Positions 44,301 to 56,812 are shown, numbered from the stretch's first letter. The stretch is DNA of 64,000 nucleotides from Lindgomyces ingoldianus (GCF_010093535.1 NW_022985216.1:1-64000), one strand, 5' to 3'. Program-made: numbers and translations. Notes: generated by a model not told the origin, from the sequence alone.

Positions 44301-46250
44301 CCTTAGACTACATAGTAGCAGGAGTTCTCTTCTAGACTAAGCTAGACAGGACTATTAGGCCTATTACATACTTTTTAAAAAGAATAAGTCTTGTAGAAGG
44401 TAATTATAAAATCTATAATAAAAAATTACTTGCTATAGTACACTACTTTAAATAATAGCAACCTAAACTAGAAGGTGCAGCGCATCTAATATAGGTTCTA
44501 TTTAACTATAAGAACTTATAGTACTTTGTAACTATAAAATAACTTAGCTACTAATAAGCCTATTAGTTTAAATACTTATTTTATTTTAATTTTAAGATTA
44601 CTTATTATCCTAGTTAAGACAGAGGAAAACTAAATGCTTTTATAAGGTAATTCTAAAACATCTTTACTTAAAAAGAAGTGTAAAAGGCTTAACACTAAAC
44701 TTTACTTTAACTTAAGCTATTTTTAGACCTTAACCTAAATAAAATAAAATAAATAATTAATTAAATTATTACTAATAAGTATTTAAATAATAAATTTATT
44801 TAAAAAACTTTAAACCTACTTTAAAATAGCACTAGTTAGTTAAAGAAAGTAACACTAGCTAACTATAAAAACTAAAATAGTAAGCTATATTACTATAACT
44901 AACTTATAATTTTTAATTCTAATAAACTAAGAATTAAACTACTTTAAATTATACATAACTTGCCTATTAAAGGACACTTAGGCAGAGGAAAGACTTTTAA
45001 CCTACTACAGAGAGAGTACTACTAGCCCTGCATGTTCTATACTGTACGCTAATATATATTATGTTGCTATACTTGCTGTAAAGTAAAGGCCTTTTAAAAA
45101 AGGTATAATAGCTTACTTAAACTACTTCTAATTCTTAAATAAGCTTAGAAAGATATATTAATTAATTTTATTATAGACCTACCTTTATCTAAAAGGTATA
45201 TAAATATTATAGTAGTTGTTAATTACTTAACTAAGTATTAACACTTAATACTATATTCCTCTATAACTGCCCCTAATATAGCCTAGTTATTCTACTAATA
45301 TGTATAAGTTTACTATAGCCTGCCTAACATAATTATATTAGACAGAGGTACACAGTTTGTCTTAGCCTTTTAGGACAAACTCTATAAATAGCTTTAAATT
45401 ATTCTCTATCTACATATAGCTTTTTACCTAGAGACTAATAGCTAGACTAAGAACATAAACACTATAATAAACTAAGTCCTATAAGTGTACATAAACTACT
45501 AGTAGGACAACTAGGTAAAATAGTTAGCTATAGCATAGTTTAAAGCTAATAACATAACATCTAAATTAACATAAGTATTCCTGTTTTTAGTAAACTATAA
45601 ATACTACTTTTAAATAAAATTTAAACTACTTTTAAATACCTTTTAACTAACTTATTAATTTATATAAGTAACAGATGTAAATAGACTTATTAATAAAATT
45701 TAAAATATATTTAAATATGTTTATAAAAAGCTTACATAGGCTTAAGCTTTTTAATAAGAGTATGTAAACTAATTCTAAACCTCTGCCTTTATATATATAG
45801 CTAGCAAGAAGGTCTAGCTAGACGCTAGAAATATTTAAATAAACTAATAATTAAAAAAACTTAATTAGAAGAACTTTAGCCCCTTTATAGTAGCTTATAT
45901 AGTTTTATTACACACTTACTAATTAATCCTACTTAACAGCATAAAGATACACTTTGTGTTCTATATATTATTACTGCGCTAAGTAGCCTCTAAATTTAAC
46001 TATTTACTTAGACAGCTAAACTTGCTACCTAAACCTATTATTATAAATAATAAACTAAAATATATTATAGAAGACATTAAATAGATCTAGTTTAATAAAA
46101 AAAATGTATCTATAAATACTTTATAAAATAGACTAGATATAATAAACTATTATAGAAACCTGCAGAAGCCTTGTAAGAGAACTCTGCAGTAACCTAATTC
46201 TACGCCTAATACTTATCTAAACTAAACCTGTACTCTAATAAAGACAACCT
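41400..46250 (+). pseudogene. gag-pol relic of Gyp-2b
   Basis: RT active site FCTAYINNILIYSNS at about 43848-43892, with both Asp of YIDD now Asn, followed by LEHKQHVRLVLKAIEEAGL, typical of the RT thumb. Integrase: Cys pair of the zinc-binding domain near 45065, first catalytic Asp in FIIDLPLSKRY near 45172, and ILDRGTQFV near 45325-45353 with its Asp kept. The 3' coding end (46050-46200) might hold a degraded chromodomain, which I cannot prove. Stops are TAG/TAA throughout. Confidence 0.85.
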
Positions 46251-46303
46251 AATGCTAAAACTACTAATATAAAGGATTCTCTTTCTAATAAGAGGGGGAG
46301 TAC

Positions 46304-46621
46304 TGTCACAGTATCCTCCCTAGATTCTAGACATAACTATATTAGACATGTACTAGAGTATTATTAGTGCACATCTAACATAAACATAATATAACATAGA
46401 CATAAACTTAAGTATAAACTGCTTTAACACTAACTAAACTTAAAATAGGCTTAATTTATACTTAAAGTGCTTAGACTTCTAAGCTAAGTATTTAATTACT
46501 AATTTTCTTTTAAACCTTCTTGTTCCTCACACAATGTCTTGTACCTACTATAATACCTTACATAGTAATTAAACTAGACCTCTGTGAAGCTCTATAACCT
46601 TACTCGTGCACAATCATGACA
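46304..46621 (+). repeat. 3' LTR of Gyp-2b
   Basis: TGTCACAGTATCC ... AATCATGACA. Mirror image of the 5' LTR: inner start mutated, outer end preserved. Confidence 0.92.
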
Positions 46622-47617
46622 TATAGCTAATATAGCTAATTCTTTGTGCGCTAAGCGTAATCTAGGCTATGTTTACATAAACTAGCCTAGTACATTTATA
46701 AAGTGTTATTTAGAGCTTAAAGTAAAGTTTTAAGTATAAGTATAGTTAAGAGATATTTAGCTAATTATAAACCCTATCTTACTAAAGTTGTACGTGTTAT
46801 TATTCTAGATGCTATACTTAGCTTTAATATTCTCTACAAGGCTAAACCTGCTCTAAATTACCCTAGAACTCTTACAAAAAGCTCTTTTATAGTTATACTT
46901 ACACTTAAATATTACTTTAAGCTCTAAATAACGCTTTATAAACATACTAGACTAGTTTATGTAAACATAGCCTAGATTATGCTTAGCGCGCAAAGAATTA
47001 GCTATATTAGCTATAAATGCTATTTAAGGGGAAATTCCTTATGCATATAGCTTAAGTATACTCTTAATAATCACCTGCTTCTTTTTATTACCTAGCCTTT
47101 ATAATTTAGCTATAGAATTAGCCTGTAAAGGTTGTCTAGTGCTATAGTTATTTATTATCTTTTATAAAACTTTATACATAGCTATAGCACATTTCTTTAA
47201 GAGTTTTATGTCTTGTTTAAAAGCTTAGAGTATAAGCTGTATCTAATGTTCTTTTAGCGTGTCTAAGTAGTGTTGTAGGGAATGCATTAGTGTAGAAAGG
47301 GTAGTTTAGTAGGGTCTTAGCAAAAGTAAGCAACTCAGGTGTGTGAGCAACTCGCCTGTGAAGTACGTTATAGCTACTTAATATAAGTTGTTTTACTTTT
47401 TTTAAAGAAAGTGTATAAGCGCTAAGCTAAAAACCTTATATGTAACTAGATTACTTATATTATAAAAATAAAGTTTCTGCTATGCTTTAAAGTAGCTTAT
47501 AATACTATAATTACTTCTAGTAATATTTAAAAAGGGTTTTAAGGCGCTAGATTAGTTCCTTTTAACCTATAATAAGTTATAATAGGCTTTAATGTAAAGT
47601 TACGCACTCTATTACTA

Positions 47618-48210
47618 TGTTACGGTCTATGGTTGGACCAGCGTAACTCCACCGACAGTGCTCCACAATCTAGCTGGATTGGGGCAGGGCTCGCTTAGAA
47701 ACCAGTCGGAGGACACGGAGGCAGCACGGCTGCCTGAGATTATGGAAGAATGCGTTATCTAATAGGAAGGCAGGCTGCGTATTACTAGGAGCTTAAGGGA
47801 GCTTAAGGAGCTCTTCTTAGCAGGCTCCTATAAACTCCTCTAGCTCCCCTTAGCAACTCTAGCACATGTATATAGTTCCTACATTAAACAACTTTTAGAA
47901 GGCGTGTTTAACATTTAGTTTATTTATTACATAGACTAAGTAGCATTTAGCTTTTTAAAAAGCTATAATACTATTTATATATCTTACACTATATATACCT
48001 CTAACCTTGTCTAAAAGGACTGTTTAACCCTAGCCTCTCTACTGCCGCACATAGGGTAAACTACAATCTAGTCACCCCTCATCCTCTACTAGCCTAATAG
48101 CCTGTATGTAGGACTGTACACCCTACTAGATTAGCCCCTTCTACCTGTCCTACTTATCCTCTAGAAACATTATTAGACCTAAGTGCTTCTATAAAGTAAG
48201 AATTATAACA
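47618..48210 (+). repeat. 5' LTR of Gyp-3, 593 bp
   Basis: TGTTACGGTCTATGG ... AATTATAACA. The outer ~150 bp is unmutated (CACCGACAGTGCTCC). The inner ~200 bp is mutated (CCTACTAGATTAGCCCC). Confidence 0.95.
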
Positions 48211-48399
48211 TTAAACACTACCCCTTTAAAAAGTATAGCAACCTCTTAACATAATTTAGATTCTAACATAGCCTACACTACGCTATCTAGATCTATAGAA
48301 GTTTCTACCTAAAGTAAAGCTATTCTTGCAGAACAAATTAACTTAATCTAGAATAACATTAAGAAACTATAGTAGATTAGTAATAAAGTTAGTAAGCTA

Positions 48400-49480
48400 C
48401 TAAAACTTAAGTAAGAAATAGCTAACTTTTACTAAAAAACTATAAATTTATAAAGCCTCTTACCTCTTACTAACTTCTACAAAATAACTACCTAAGCCTA
48501 CTAGATACACAAATTATAAGTAAAGCTAGTAAAAGTTTAAAATATTTTTATAAATAAAGTAAGTATTATAGCTAAGAAAGCTTTAAAACTAGCCTTTTTA
48601 AAGCCTTTTAGAGAATTATTAAAAGACTTCTACCTATTTTTTACTAAATGCTACCTTTATATGCAGTATAACAAGAGAGTATTTTAGACTAATGCAGAAA
48701 TAATCTTCTAGATAGAATTACACTTAGAAGGCCCTCCTGTAATCTAGTTCTAACTCTATGCTAATAACTAGATAGACTTTAAAGCTAATAGTGTACTACT
48801 TAACTCTAAAACTAAAGAAGTATTTAGTAGCGTTAAAAATTTTAAGGCAGCTTTATTAGCTATCTATAAGACCCTAGATAAAAAAAAATTACAGCTAATA
48901 AACTAGACAACATAAGACAGGGCAGCAGACTAGTCTAAAACTATGCAGCACGCTTTAGGAAGCAAATAGCTATATGTAGATAGAACAACTAGAAAGCTCT
49001 ATGCTGCATGTTTTATAATAAGCTAAATAACAAAGTAAAAGATAAATTTATACACATAGACTAACTAACTACTTTTAAAGACTATATTAAAAAAGTAATA
49101 ACTTATAATAATTATTATAAGAAACATAAAAGAGAAAAAAAATTAAAGGGAACTTTCTAGAAGCTAGAGTTTATCTCTAAAAAAAAAAAGCTTTTATAAT
49201 ATAATAAAAAGCTAATAGACCTTAGTTATGCAAAGCATATATAAAGCCCCCCTCTAAAAAAAAACTAAGTTCTAAGACGTAATAAGCTGCCTTTAATAAA
49301 GGAATAATAAAAGTAGTTAGAAGACAAGGCCTGCCTAAACTATAAAAAAGTAGGACACTTCTGCTAAAACTGCCTAAACTTCTAGAAAAGGGAGAATAAA
49401 AATACTACTATAATAATAAAAGCTATTACTACTAAATATAGCCTTATAGACAAGGAAATACAGGAAAGACTAGATAATAG
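48400..49480 (+). pseudogene. gag relic of Gyp-3 with near-complete zinc knuckle
   Basis: Readable Gag core KPFRELLKDFYLFFTKCYLYMQ near 48600 and LHLEGPPVI near 48722, then a knuckle at 49345-49382 reading ACLNYKKVGHFC-stop-NC. Only the second Cys (now Tyr) and one Gln-type codon (now TAG) are lost from C-x2-C-x4-H-x4-C. Confidence 0.8.
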
Positions 49481-50599
49481 ACTTTACTAGTAATATAGAG
49501 AAAATTACTTTTTAAACAACTGCCTTAAACTATACTAAGAGGTAGTTATTTAGAATTTTAGTAGCCTTAATATAGTGTTGCAGGACCTTATAATTTTTAA
49601 GAGATATAAAGAAGAGACTTAGATCTAAGGATATATTATAAACATTTAGAAAAAAAAAAAACAGTTCCCCCTCTAAGACTAAACCCCTAGTACTTTAGTA
49701 AAAAAGCTTTTCTAATAGTTCTAAAGATGCAGGTGCTAGAAGTGCAGGTTATAACATAACTACCTAAGTAATTATATAGTCTTACTTTATTAAATAAACA
49801 TTAGCAACAACTACTTAATATTTAACATTATATAAAGGATAGCTAAAGTTAAATATAACATTATAAATAAAAAAAAGTAATAGTAATTTTTTACTAAAAT
49901 TAAAGATTAAAAGCTAAAATAGTTAGGTAAACCTGCTAAGTTTAAAGTACTATAACTAGCGCCTAAGAAACCTAAGACACTGCTTCTAAGCCTAGCAATC
50001 TCTAGAAAAGCTCTTGCAATATAACAGAACTACAGATAATGTGTTCTTTGCAGAAGTAGCACCTATAGCACTAATAATTACTAATAGAAAAATCACCCTG
50101 TACAGCTAGTATAAACAAAGAAATACCTATAATAGACTTAAAAAAGTCCCCTTAACACATTACATAGACCTAATAAGTGTCTATACCCCTAGTATTAGTG
50201 TACACAACAATACTGTATTAAACACTAGGACAACAAACATTAAGTAGGATAGTAGCCTACATAGGAAAAGAACTACAATAGTTGCCTATAGCAGGGAACA
50301 GCCTTAGCCTGTAAAACTACAAACTATTACACCTGTTAAACAGCTCCCCTACACAAACAGGAGAGATAGGTAGCATGTAAAAAACAAGATAACTACAGGT
50401 TCTACTATTTCTAGTAGAAGGCAGTAAAAAAAGAAGACTATCTAACATTACATTACTTAGTTAAAGATTATAAATGCAAAGTAACTAACTACTATAATTA
50501 AGAACATTAAATTTACAAAGAAAAAAAAAATAAGTTTAATAATAACTTATAAAATATTAATCTCTATCTTCTTCTAGATAAAAAAGTTAAACATAACAT

Positions 50600-53500
50600 A
50601 TTAGCAGTAATTATAGTAGAGTAAGAGGCAGGACACAGCCTAACAACTACTTTTATGTATAAAAGATAGCCTAGACTAGCCCTTATAGACAGCAGATGCA
50701 CCTTTACTGCTATAGATAAAGATTAAGTAAATAAGCAAGGTATACTATTCTGCATAAAAAAAAACTTGTTTAAGGTAACCCTTACTAACACATTATTAAT
50801 TAAGTATAGTAGAGGATAGATTAACCTAGAAACTTATAAAAAAGACTTTAAAACCCCTAACATAAAAAATTAAAAATTTATAAACATACTTAAACTAAAA
50901 GGTAAATATAATGTAATTTTAGGCTATAACTAGCTTAGAACTTATAATTCTGCAATTAATTAGAAAACTATAACTATAAAAACTCCTAACAACTACGCGC
51001 GCATAACCTAGTTAGCATGCTATAATAACAGATGCCTAGTCTATAAATAAGCAAAACAGAGTAGTAGTTACTACTCTAAGAAAAGAAAACCCTAGAAATT
51101 TCTTTACTAGGAGCTAGAAGCTTAGGTAATATAATTAATAAAAGAAAAACTTAAAGAAGTCTTTTATAAAATAATTAAAAAGGACAAAGATGTAGAATAA
51201 ATTAGCGTTATCTAAATCTAAAAAGAAGGCTGCATCCTGCCTAAATATAAAGACTATAAGGACATGTTTAAGACACTAGAAGACCTTAGAGAGCTACTAC
51301 TATACTAGCCTTAAAATTACGCTATTAACTTAATAAAAAATTACAACCTAAAAACGCATAGGCTTTGCCCCCTAACTAAGGTACAGAAAAAGGCCTTATA
51401 AGAATACATTAATAGAATGTTAGCACAAGGCTACATCTAAGAAAGCTATAGCCTAGTAGCTTTAGTAGTAGTTTTTGTAAAAAAGAAAAGAGAAAAAATC
51501 TAAGTCTGTTAGGACTATAGAACTCTAAATAATAATATAGTCTAAGACTAGTTTCCTCTACTAATTATATAAGATATTATAAACTAATTAAAAGGAACCT
51601 AGTACTTTATAAAGTTTAACATACAAGACAGATTTAATAAAATAAGAATATAAAAAGAAGATAAATAGCTTACAGCATTTAGAACCTTATAAAGACTCTA
51701 TAAATTATTAGTAATGCTGTTTAGCCTAATAAACACCCTAGCAATGTTTTAGCAAATTATTAATACAGCTCTTAACCTTTATCTAAATGTCTTTACCCTA
51801 GTATATTTAGATAACGTCCTTATCTACTTAAAAGATACCCTAGAAGACTATGTATAAAAGGTATAAAAAGTCTTAAAGTAGCTTAAGAAGTACAGACTTT
51901 ACCTGCAGCTTTTTAAATGCAAGTTCTATGTTGCTAAGACAGAATACTTAAAATTTATAATTAATAAAAAAGAAATAAAAATTAATCTAGCTAAAGTATA
52001 AAAAGTACTTAAGTAGCTAGAACTCTAAATAGTTAAGGAAGTAAAAGAATTCCTAGGGCTATTAGGCTATGTTAGATAAATAATTAGGGACTACTTAAAA
52101 ATTACTATACTATTAACAAACACTATAACTAAGAAGTAGGTAATAGTAAAGTTTGTCTAGACTCTAGAGATAAATAAAGCATTTATAATGTTAAAACAAG
52201 CTATAACAGATAAACTAGTACTAAAAATGTATAACCTACAACTAGATACAAAGATCCACACAGACGCATCTCTTAGAGCTAGCAGAGCTGCGTTATACTA
52301 AAAGTAGGAAGATAGAAAATAGCACCTAGTCGCGTACTACTCTGCTAAGTTCTTAGGTTCTAAAGCAGGCTACAGCATACCTAACAAAGAACTAAAAGCA
52401 ATATTAAATGCTATAAAAGTATAGGCTACAGAGCTACATAGAATAGTAAAGCTATTTAATATTATAACTAACTATGTAAACTTAGTTATGTTCTTATTAG
52501 TAAAGAAACTATTACTAATACACATAAAATAAGTAATAGAACTTACATAGTTTAACTGTATTATTAAACACGTACTTAGAGCGCAAAATTAGCAGGCTAA
52601 CGCTCTTAGCTAAAGACTAGACTATTTTAATAAAGAAGAGAAAAGAACTAAAGAATTTATGCTTTTTAAAAAAACTAACAAAGGATAGATCTATAATAAA
52701 CTCTAACTTATAAAAGAATTCTACATGCTTATAGCTAGCAAGCAAGAATAGAAGAACTTAATTAAAGAATATTATAAATCTTTAATGTTTAGACATCTAG
52801 AAATAGGCACCCTTTAAAAGAAGCTAAGGGCTGCTATACTATAATAAATACTAAAAGTAAAGCAACTATGCACAGAGGTGCTTAGAGAATGCAATACCTG
52901 CAATAAAAACAACCTAAAGAGGCATAAGACCTATAGTTACTTCTAACTAATTAAAGCACTAAAGCTACTATAGATAATAATTATAATAGACTTTATTACA
53001 AGATTACCCCTGTCTAAGGAACTAGGGATAGACAGAATGTGCAACATAATTATAGTAGCCCTAGATAAAACTACTAAGTATTTACACACTTAGCCCTTAG
53101 AAAAAATAATAACTACTAAAGAATTTATTTATAAATTAAAATAAAACATAATATTAGTATATAAATGCCCTAAAATTATTATCTCTAACTAAGATAAGCT
53201 ATTTACTAGCAGCTTTTAAAAGGCAGTAATGCAGCACCTAGGAATAGCGCACAAGCTATTAACAGCCTACCACCTGCAGACAGATAGACAGACTAAAAAA
53301 GCAAATGCAGAAGTTAAGAAATACTTAAGAAAGTACATTTCCTACACTTAAGATAATTAAGTAGAATAGCTTTTAATAGCGTAACTAGCTATTAATAATG
53401 TAGAGTTAGCTATAATAAAAGAAACACTATATAAAGCTAATTTTAGTTATAATCTATATTTTACATTGCATAGAAACTAACTTATAGACCTCTAAGAATT

Positions 53501-53760
53501 AATAAATTAGCTAACAGACCTACATTAGATACATAAAAAGTTAGCTATTAAAGCTAGAACTAGCAAAGAAATAATAGAGAAGTATGTAAACAAATTATAA
53601 TAATTAGAACTAGAAATCTACCTAGAAGATTATGTATACCTTAATACAAAGAACCTTAGAATACCTAGGCCTTCTAAAAAGCTAGCAAAAAAAAGGATAA
53701 GACTATATAAAGTTCTTTAAACTTAATAAGATAACTGTAAGCTTAAGCTTTCTTTACATA
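50600..53760 (+). pseudogene. pol relic of Gyp-3
   Basis: Protease LALIDSRCTFTAID near 50675-50718: catalytic Asp kept, Gly now Arg. RT: FVKKKREKI near 51475, YFIKFNIQDRFNKIRI near 51603, active site LVYLDNVLIYLKD at 51799-51836 (YLDD now YLDN), VKEFLGLLGYVR near 52040. Integrase: RHLEIGTL and CNTCNKNN zinc-binding residues near 52790-52910, first Asp in IIIIDFITRLPLSKEL near 52989, and AYHLQTDRQTKKANAEVKKYL near 53265-53327 with its Glu. Only RIP-type lesions seen. Confidence 0.88.
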
Positions 53761-54697
53761 TAAAGATACACCTATAGTTCTATATCTTTAGACTAGAAAA
53801 AGCACCTAAAGGGATTCCTTTATCTACATAGGGATAAAAAGACAAGGAAATAGAGTATAAAGTTAAACACATTATAAGTAACTAAAAAAATTAGAAAGAA
53901 TTTTTAGTAAAATAGAAAAAGTAGCTTACTAGTAAAAATACATAAAAACTAGCTAAGAATTTAAGAAACACACAGCTATTAGTATAAAGGTACCTTTAGG
54001 CTTGTCTAAAAGAAACTAGCTAGGCAATAAGGCACTTATATTAAAAGGAACAGCTATGTTATTACTAGATAGCAGTAGCCTTTAGAGACAAGTCCTAGCT
54101 AATAATAGTTAAGAAGAAGAATAGCCCTTTACTTTAGCCTTAAGAGCTTTTATCTTATTTAGAGAGAAAAGATCTCTTTTTAAGTACTTTACATAATAAG
54201 CATCTAACAGATTTAGTAATTTTTAGATATAATTTTGTTTAGAGCGCTTTCTAGCCTTTGCCTCTAAAGTTTTCTAAACCTAACATAATATTTAGTTATT
54301 AAGCTTTTGCTTATAAACCTTTACAGTAACTGCTTTTTAGAGAAGTGTTTTCTGTTCTTTCTCTAGGCAATTCTACACAGCATTAGAAATAAAAGTGTTG
54401 CATTTACTGTGCTTTTTTACACACTTAATGCAGTTGTCTAAGGATAAAGTTAATATATAAGATAACCTAAAAAATTAGTAAGCGCTATAGAGCTTTATTT
54501 TTGTCTAGCAAAGAAGATTAAAACAATAAGTAATATAAGGATAATAGAATAAGCAGGACTAGCAAGCTATTTAGTATAAAAAGAATAGATGTTAAGGATG
54601 CCTTTTAGTAGAAGGACGCGCACTTTATAAATAAACTTTTACTAACACAGTTGTGTAAGCAGAGCAGCAAGGACGCTGCTAGGAAGAAGGGGCAGCG

Positions 54698-55290
54698 TGT
54701 TACAGTCTATAGTTAGACCAGCGTAACTCCACTAACAGTGCTCTACAATCTAGCTAGATTAGGGCAGGGCTTGCTTAGAAACTAGTTAGAGGACATAGAG
54801 GTAGCACAGCTGCCTAAGATTATAGAAGAATGCGTTATCTAATAGGAAGGCAGGCTGCGTATTACTAGGAGCTTAAGGGAGCTTAAGGAGCTCTTTTTAG
54901 TAGGCTTCTATAAACTTCTCTAGCTCCCCTTAGTAACCCTAGCACATGTATATAGTTCCTATATTAAATAACCTTTAGAAGGTGTGTTTAATGTTTAGTT
55001 TATTTATTATATAAACTAAGTAGCATTTAGCTTTTTAAAGAGCTGTAATACTATTTATATATCTTACACTATATATACCTCTAACCTTGTCTAAAAGGAC
55101 TGTTTGACCCTAGCCTCCCTACTGCCGCACATAGGGCAAACTACGATCTGGTCACCCCTCATCCTCTACTAGCCCAATAGCCTGTACGTAGGACTGTACA
55201 CCCTACCGGATTGGCCCCTTCTACCCGTCCTACTCATCCCCTAGGAACATCATTAGACCCGAGTGCTTCCATGAAGCAAGGATTGTAACA
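54698..55290 (+). repeat. 3' LTR of Gyp-3, 593 bp
   Basis: TGTTACAGTCTATAG ... GGATTGTAACA. The reverse of the 5' LTR: start mutated (CACTAACAGTGCTCT), last ~200 bp intact (CCTACCGGATTGGCCCC). Confidence 0.95.
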
Positions 55291-55959
55291 TACTACTACT
55301 ACTTATATATAATAAGCTCTAGCAGTTGTAAACCCTAAGTAATACTCTAGAACTTAAGTTATAATTAATACTTATAAAAATAAAAATTTAAAAGCATATA
55401 AATAGTTTACTAACTTTTATAGTTAAGGCGTTTAAAAAGGGTTTAAAAAGAGTAGTAATAATTACACATAAGCTAGTGTTAGCATAATAAAAAATTACTA
55501 AGCTTTAAGCAGCTAATAAGGCTACTATATAATATAAATTGCATAAAAGAAAGCAGATTAAAGTAGAAAAAACCTTAATAATTTAGGAAAGCCTACACTT
55601 AATAGCTCTAAAGGAGTTTAGAGCGTGCAGTAACAGGAAGAAGGCAAAGAAGCAGGTGCAAGCTAAAGTAGGTAAGCTATTCTAAAGGCGCTACAGACAG
55701 TGTAATTAGACTAGGCATAACACGCAAATGTGTAAGTAAGAAGTAGAAGTAGTATCTAAATAATATTCTAGGCTGTACTGTACTATATAGTGCTAGAGTG
55801 GGTTGTTATGGGCTATAATAGAGTTTGTTAGGGTGTGGTCTTGGCAAAAGTGAGCGACTCAGGTGTGTGAGCAACTCGCCCGTGAAGTACGTTAAAACTA
55901 TACAGAAATAACTAAGAGACTACAAGTGTATAGTTGTACATTTAAAAGCATAAAATAGT

Positions 55960-56812
55960 AATAACTCTAGCTATATACATAAGAATTTTTCTCTTAACTA
56001 GTAAATATAGCGAATATAGCTAATTTTTTACACGCTAAGTGTAACGATCCTCATGAATCGTTCCATCTCGAGTCGCCCGGAACCTCCGGAAGGCCCTCGT
56101 ATCGGCCCCGACCTCGACCTGGCCCCGACCCCTGCTGTTACCCCTATTCCCTCATGTATTTAGTCGCACCTCGCCCCCGTAGCTAGCTCGGTAGTTTTCT
56201 GATATCCTACGTACAAGGCCTATAGGTGTCATTGGTATTCCCAGGTCTCTGAGTCCCCACGCACTCCCATATGCCTCTGAGTGGATTCATACCGCATTCG
56301 GACCCATTGTCTTGCCTGCGCCATTACACTAAGCATAATCTAGGCTATGTTAGCATAAACTAGCTTAGTATGTTTATAAAGTGTTATCTTAAGCTTAAAG
56401 TAAAAGTTTAAGTGTAAGTATAACTGTAAAAGAGCTTTTCAAATTTTTTTTAAAGTAATTTAATGCTAGTTTAGCCTTATAAAGAACATTAAAGCTAAGT
56501 ATAGCTTCTAGAATAATAACATATACAACTTTAATAAAATAAACTTTATAATAGGCTAGATATCTACTAACTATATTTATACTTAAAACTTTACTTTAAG
56601 CTTTAGATAACACTTTATAAACATACTAAGCTTGTTTATACTAATATAGCCTAGATTATACTTAGTGTGTAAAGAATTAGCTATATTAGCTATAGTTACT
56701 AGCTAAAAGAAATTTTTTTACATATATAGCTTAAGTATGTGCTTAATAATTACCTACTTTTTATTATTATCTACTGTTTATAAGTTATCTATAAAATTAG
56801 CTTGTAAAAGTT
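55960..56812. mobile_element. PAL-7: palindromic Fot1-derived element, truncated both sides
   Basis: Long left arm (55965-56039 and 56334-56590) and short right arm (to 56812), centre around 56580. Both termini missing. A solo LTR-A is inserted in the left arm. 55895-55959 shows nothing else. Confidence 0.75.
56040..56328 (+). repeat. LTR-A solo LTR, canonical 289-bp copy, TSD CTAAG
   Basis: TGTAACGATC ... GCGCCATTACA, flanked by CTAAG at 56035-56039 and 56329-56333. I see only two differences from the first 289 bp of the copy at 18583. No RIP, although the surrounding palindrome is heavily mutated. Confidence 0.95.

Larger units (their letters stand above)
40970..46621 (+). mobile_element. 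Gyp-2b: complete Ty3/Gypsy retrotransposon, TSD TATAG
   Basis: LTRs of 318 bp each at 40970-41287 and 46304-46621; TATAG at 40965-40969 and 46622-46626. Polypurine tract AGAGGGGGAGTAC directly before the right LTR sets the plus orientation. Same family as Gyp-2a. Confidence 0.95.
40612..47368. mobile_element. PAL-5: palindromic Fot1-derived element containing Gyp-2b
   Basis: Termini ACGTACTTCACGGGCG and CGCCTGTGAAGTACGT between TA duplications (40610-40611, 47369-47370). Left arm 40612-40969 plus 46627-46750; right arm to 47368. Inserted in the transposase gene of Fot-P. Split by Gyp-2b at 40970-46621. Confidence 0.88.
47618..55290 (+). mobile_element. Gyp-3: complete Ty3/Gypsy retrotransposon, 7.67 kb, TSD TACTA
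   Basis: LTRs of 593 bp each, TACTA at 47613-47617 and 55291-55295. Purine-rich AGGAAGAAGGGGCAGCG precedes the 3' LTR. Coding order on the plus strand is gag, zinc knuckle, protease, RT, RNase H, integrase. Inserted in the transposase gene of Fot-P. Pol is related to Gyp-1a/b but LTRs differ. Confidence 0.96.
39800..55720 (+). pseudogene. Transposase relic of Fot-P, in three segments
   Basis: Segment 1 (to 40609): MYNFNKTEFIIG (counterpart of DxYNFDETGF), LKHFNVYIKK, LLVINSYKSY with a catalytic Asp now Asn, and TIYMLFYLLHLL. Segment 2 (47371-47617): LLNISCF with the next catalytic Asp now Asn, LKKVYKR, SSNI, GFGAR-like LVPFN, then LRTLLL. A one-base T insertion in a T run near 47400 is needed to connect these two parts. 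Segment 3 (55291-55690): the C-terminal basic region ending RKKAKKQVQAKVGKLF. Stops are almost all TAG/TAA. Orthologous to the arms of the PAL family, which contain its 5' half only. Confidence 0.8.
39457..55892 (+). mobile_element. Fot-P: one ~1.9-kb Fot1/pogo-type transposon dispersed over 16.4 kb by nested insertions
   Basis: Termini ACGTACTTCATAGG... (39457) and ...CGTGAAGTACGT (55892) lie between TA at 39455-39456 and 55893-55894. Its own sequence is only 39457-39491, 39619-40611, 47369-47617 and 55291-55892. The gaps are a 127-bp LTR with 5-bp duplication, palindrome PAL-5 with TA duplication, and Gyp-3 with TACTA duplication. Removing one copy of each duplication rejoins the transposase gene across every gap. 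The total, about 1.87 kb, is the normal length for this superfamily. Confidence 0.9.

Noticed and set aside
46050..46200. Chromodomain at the end of Gyp-2b integrase
   Set aside because: Position fits a chromovirus, but too few conserved residues survive to call it.
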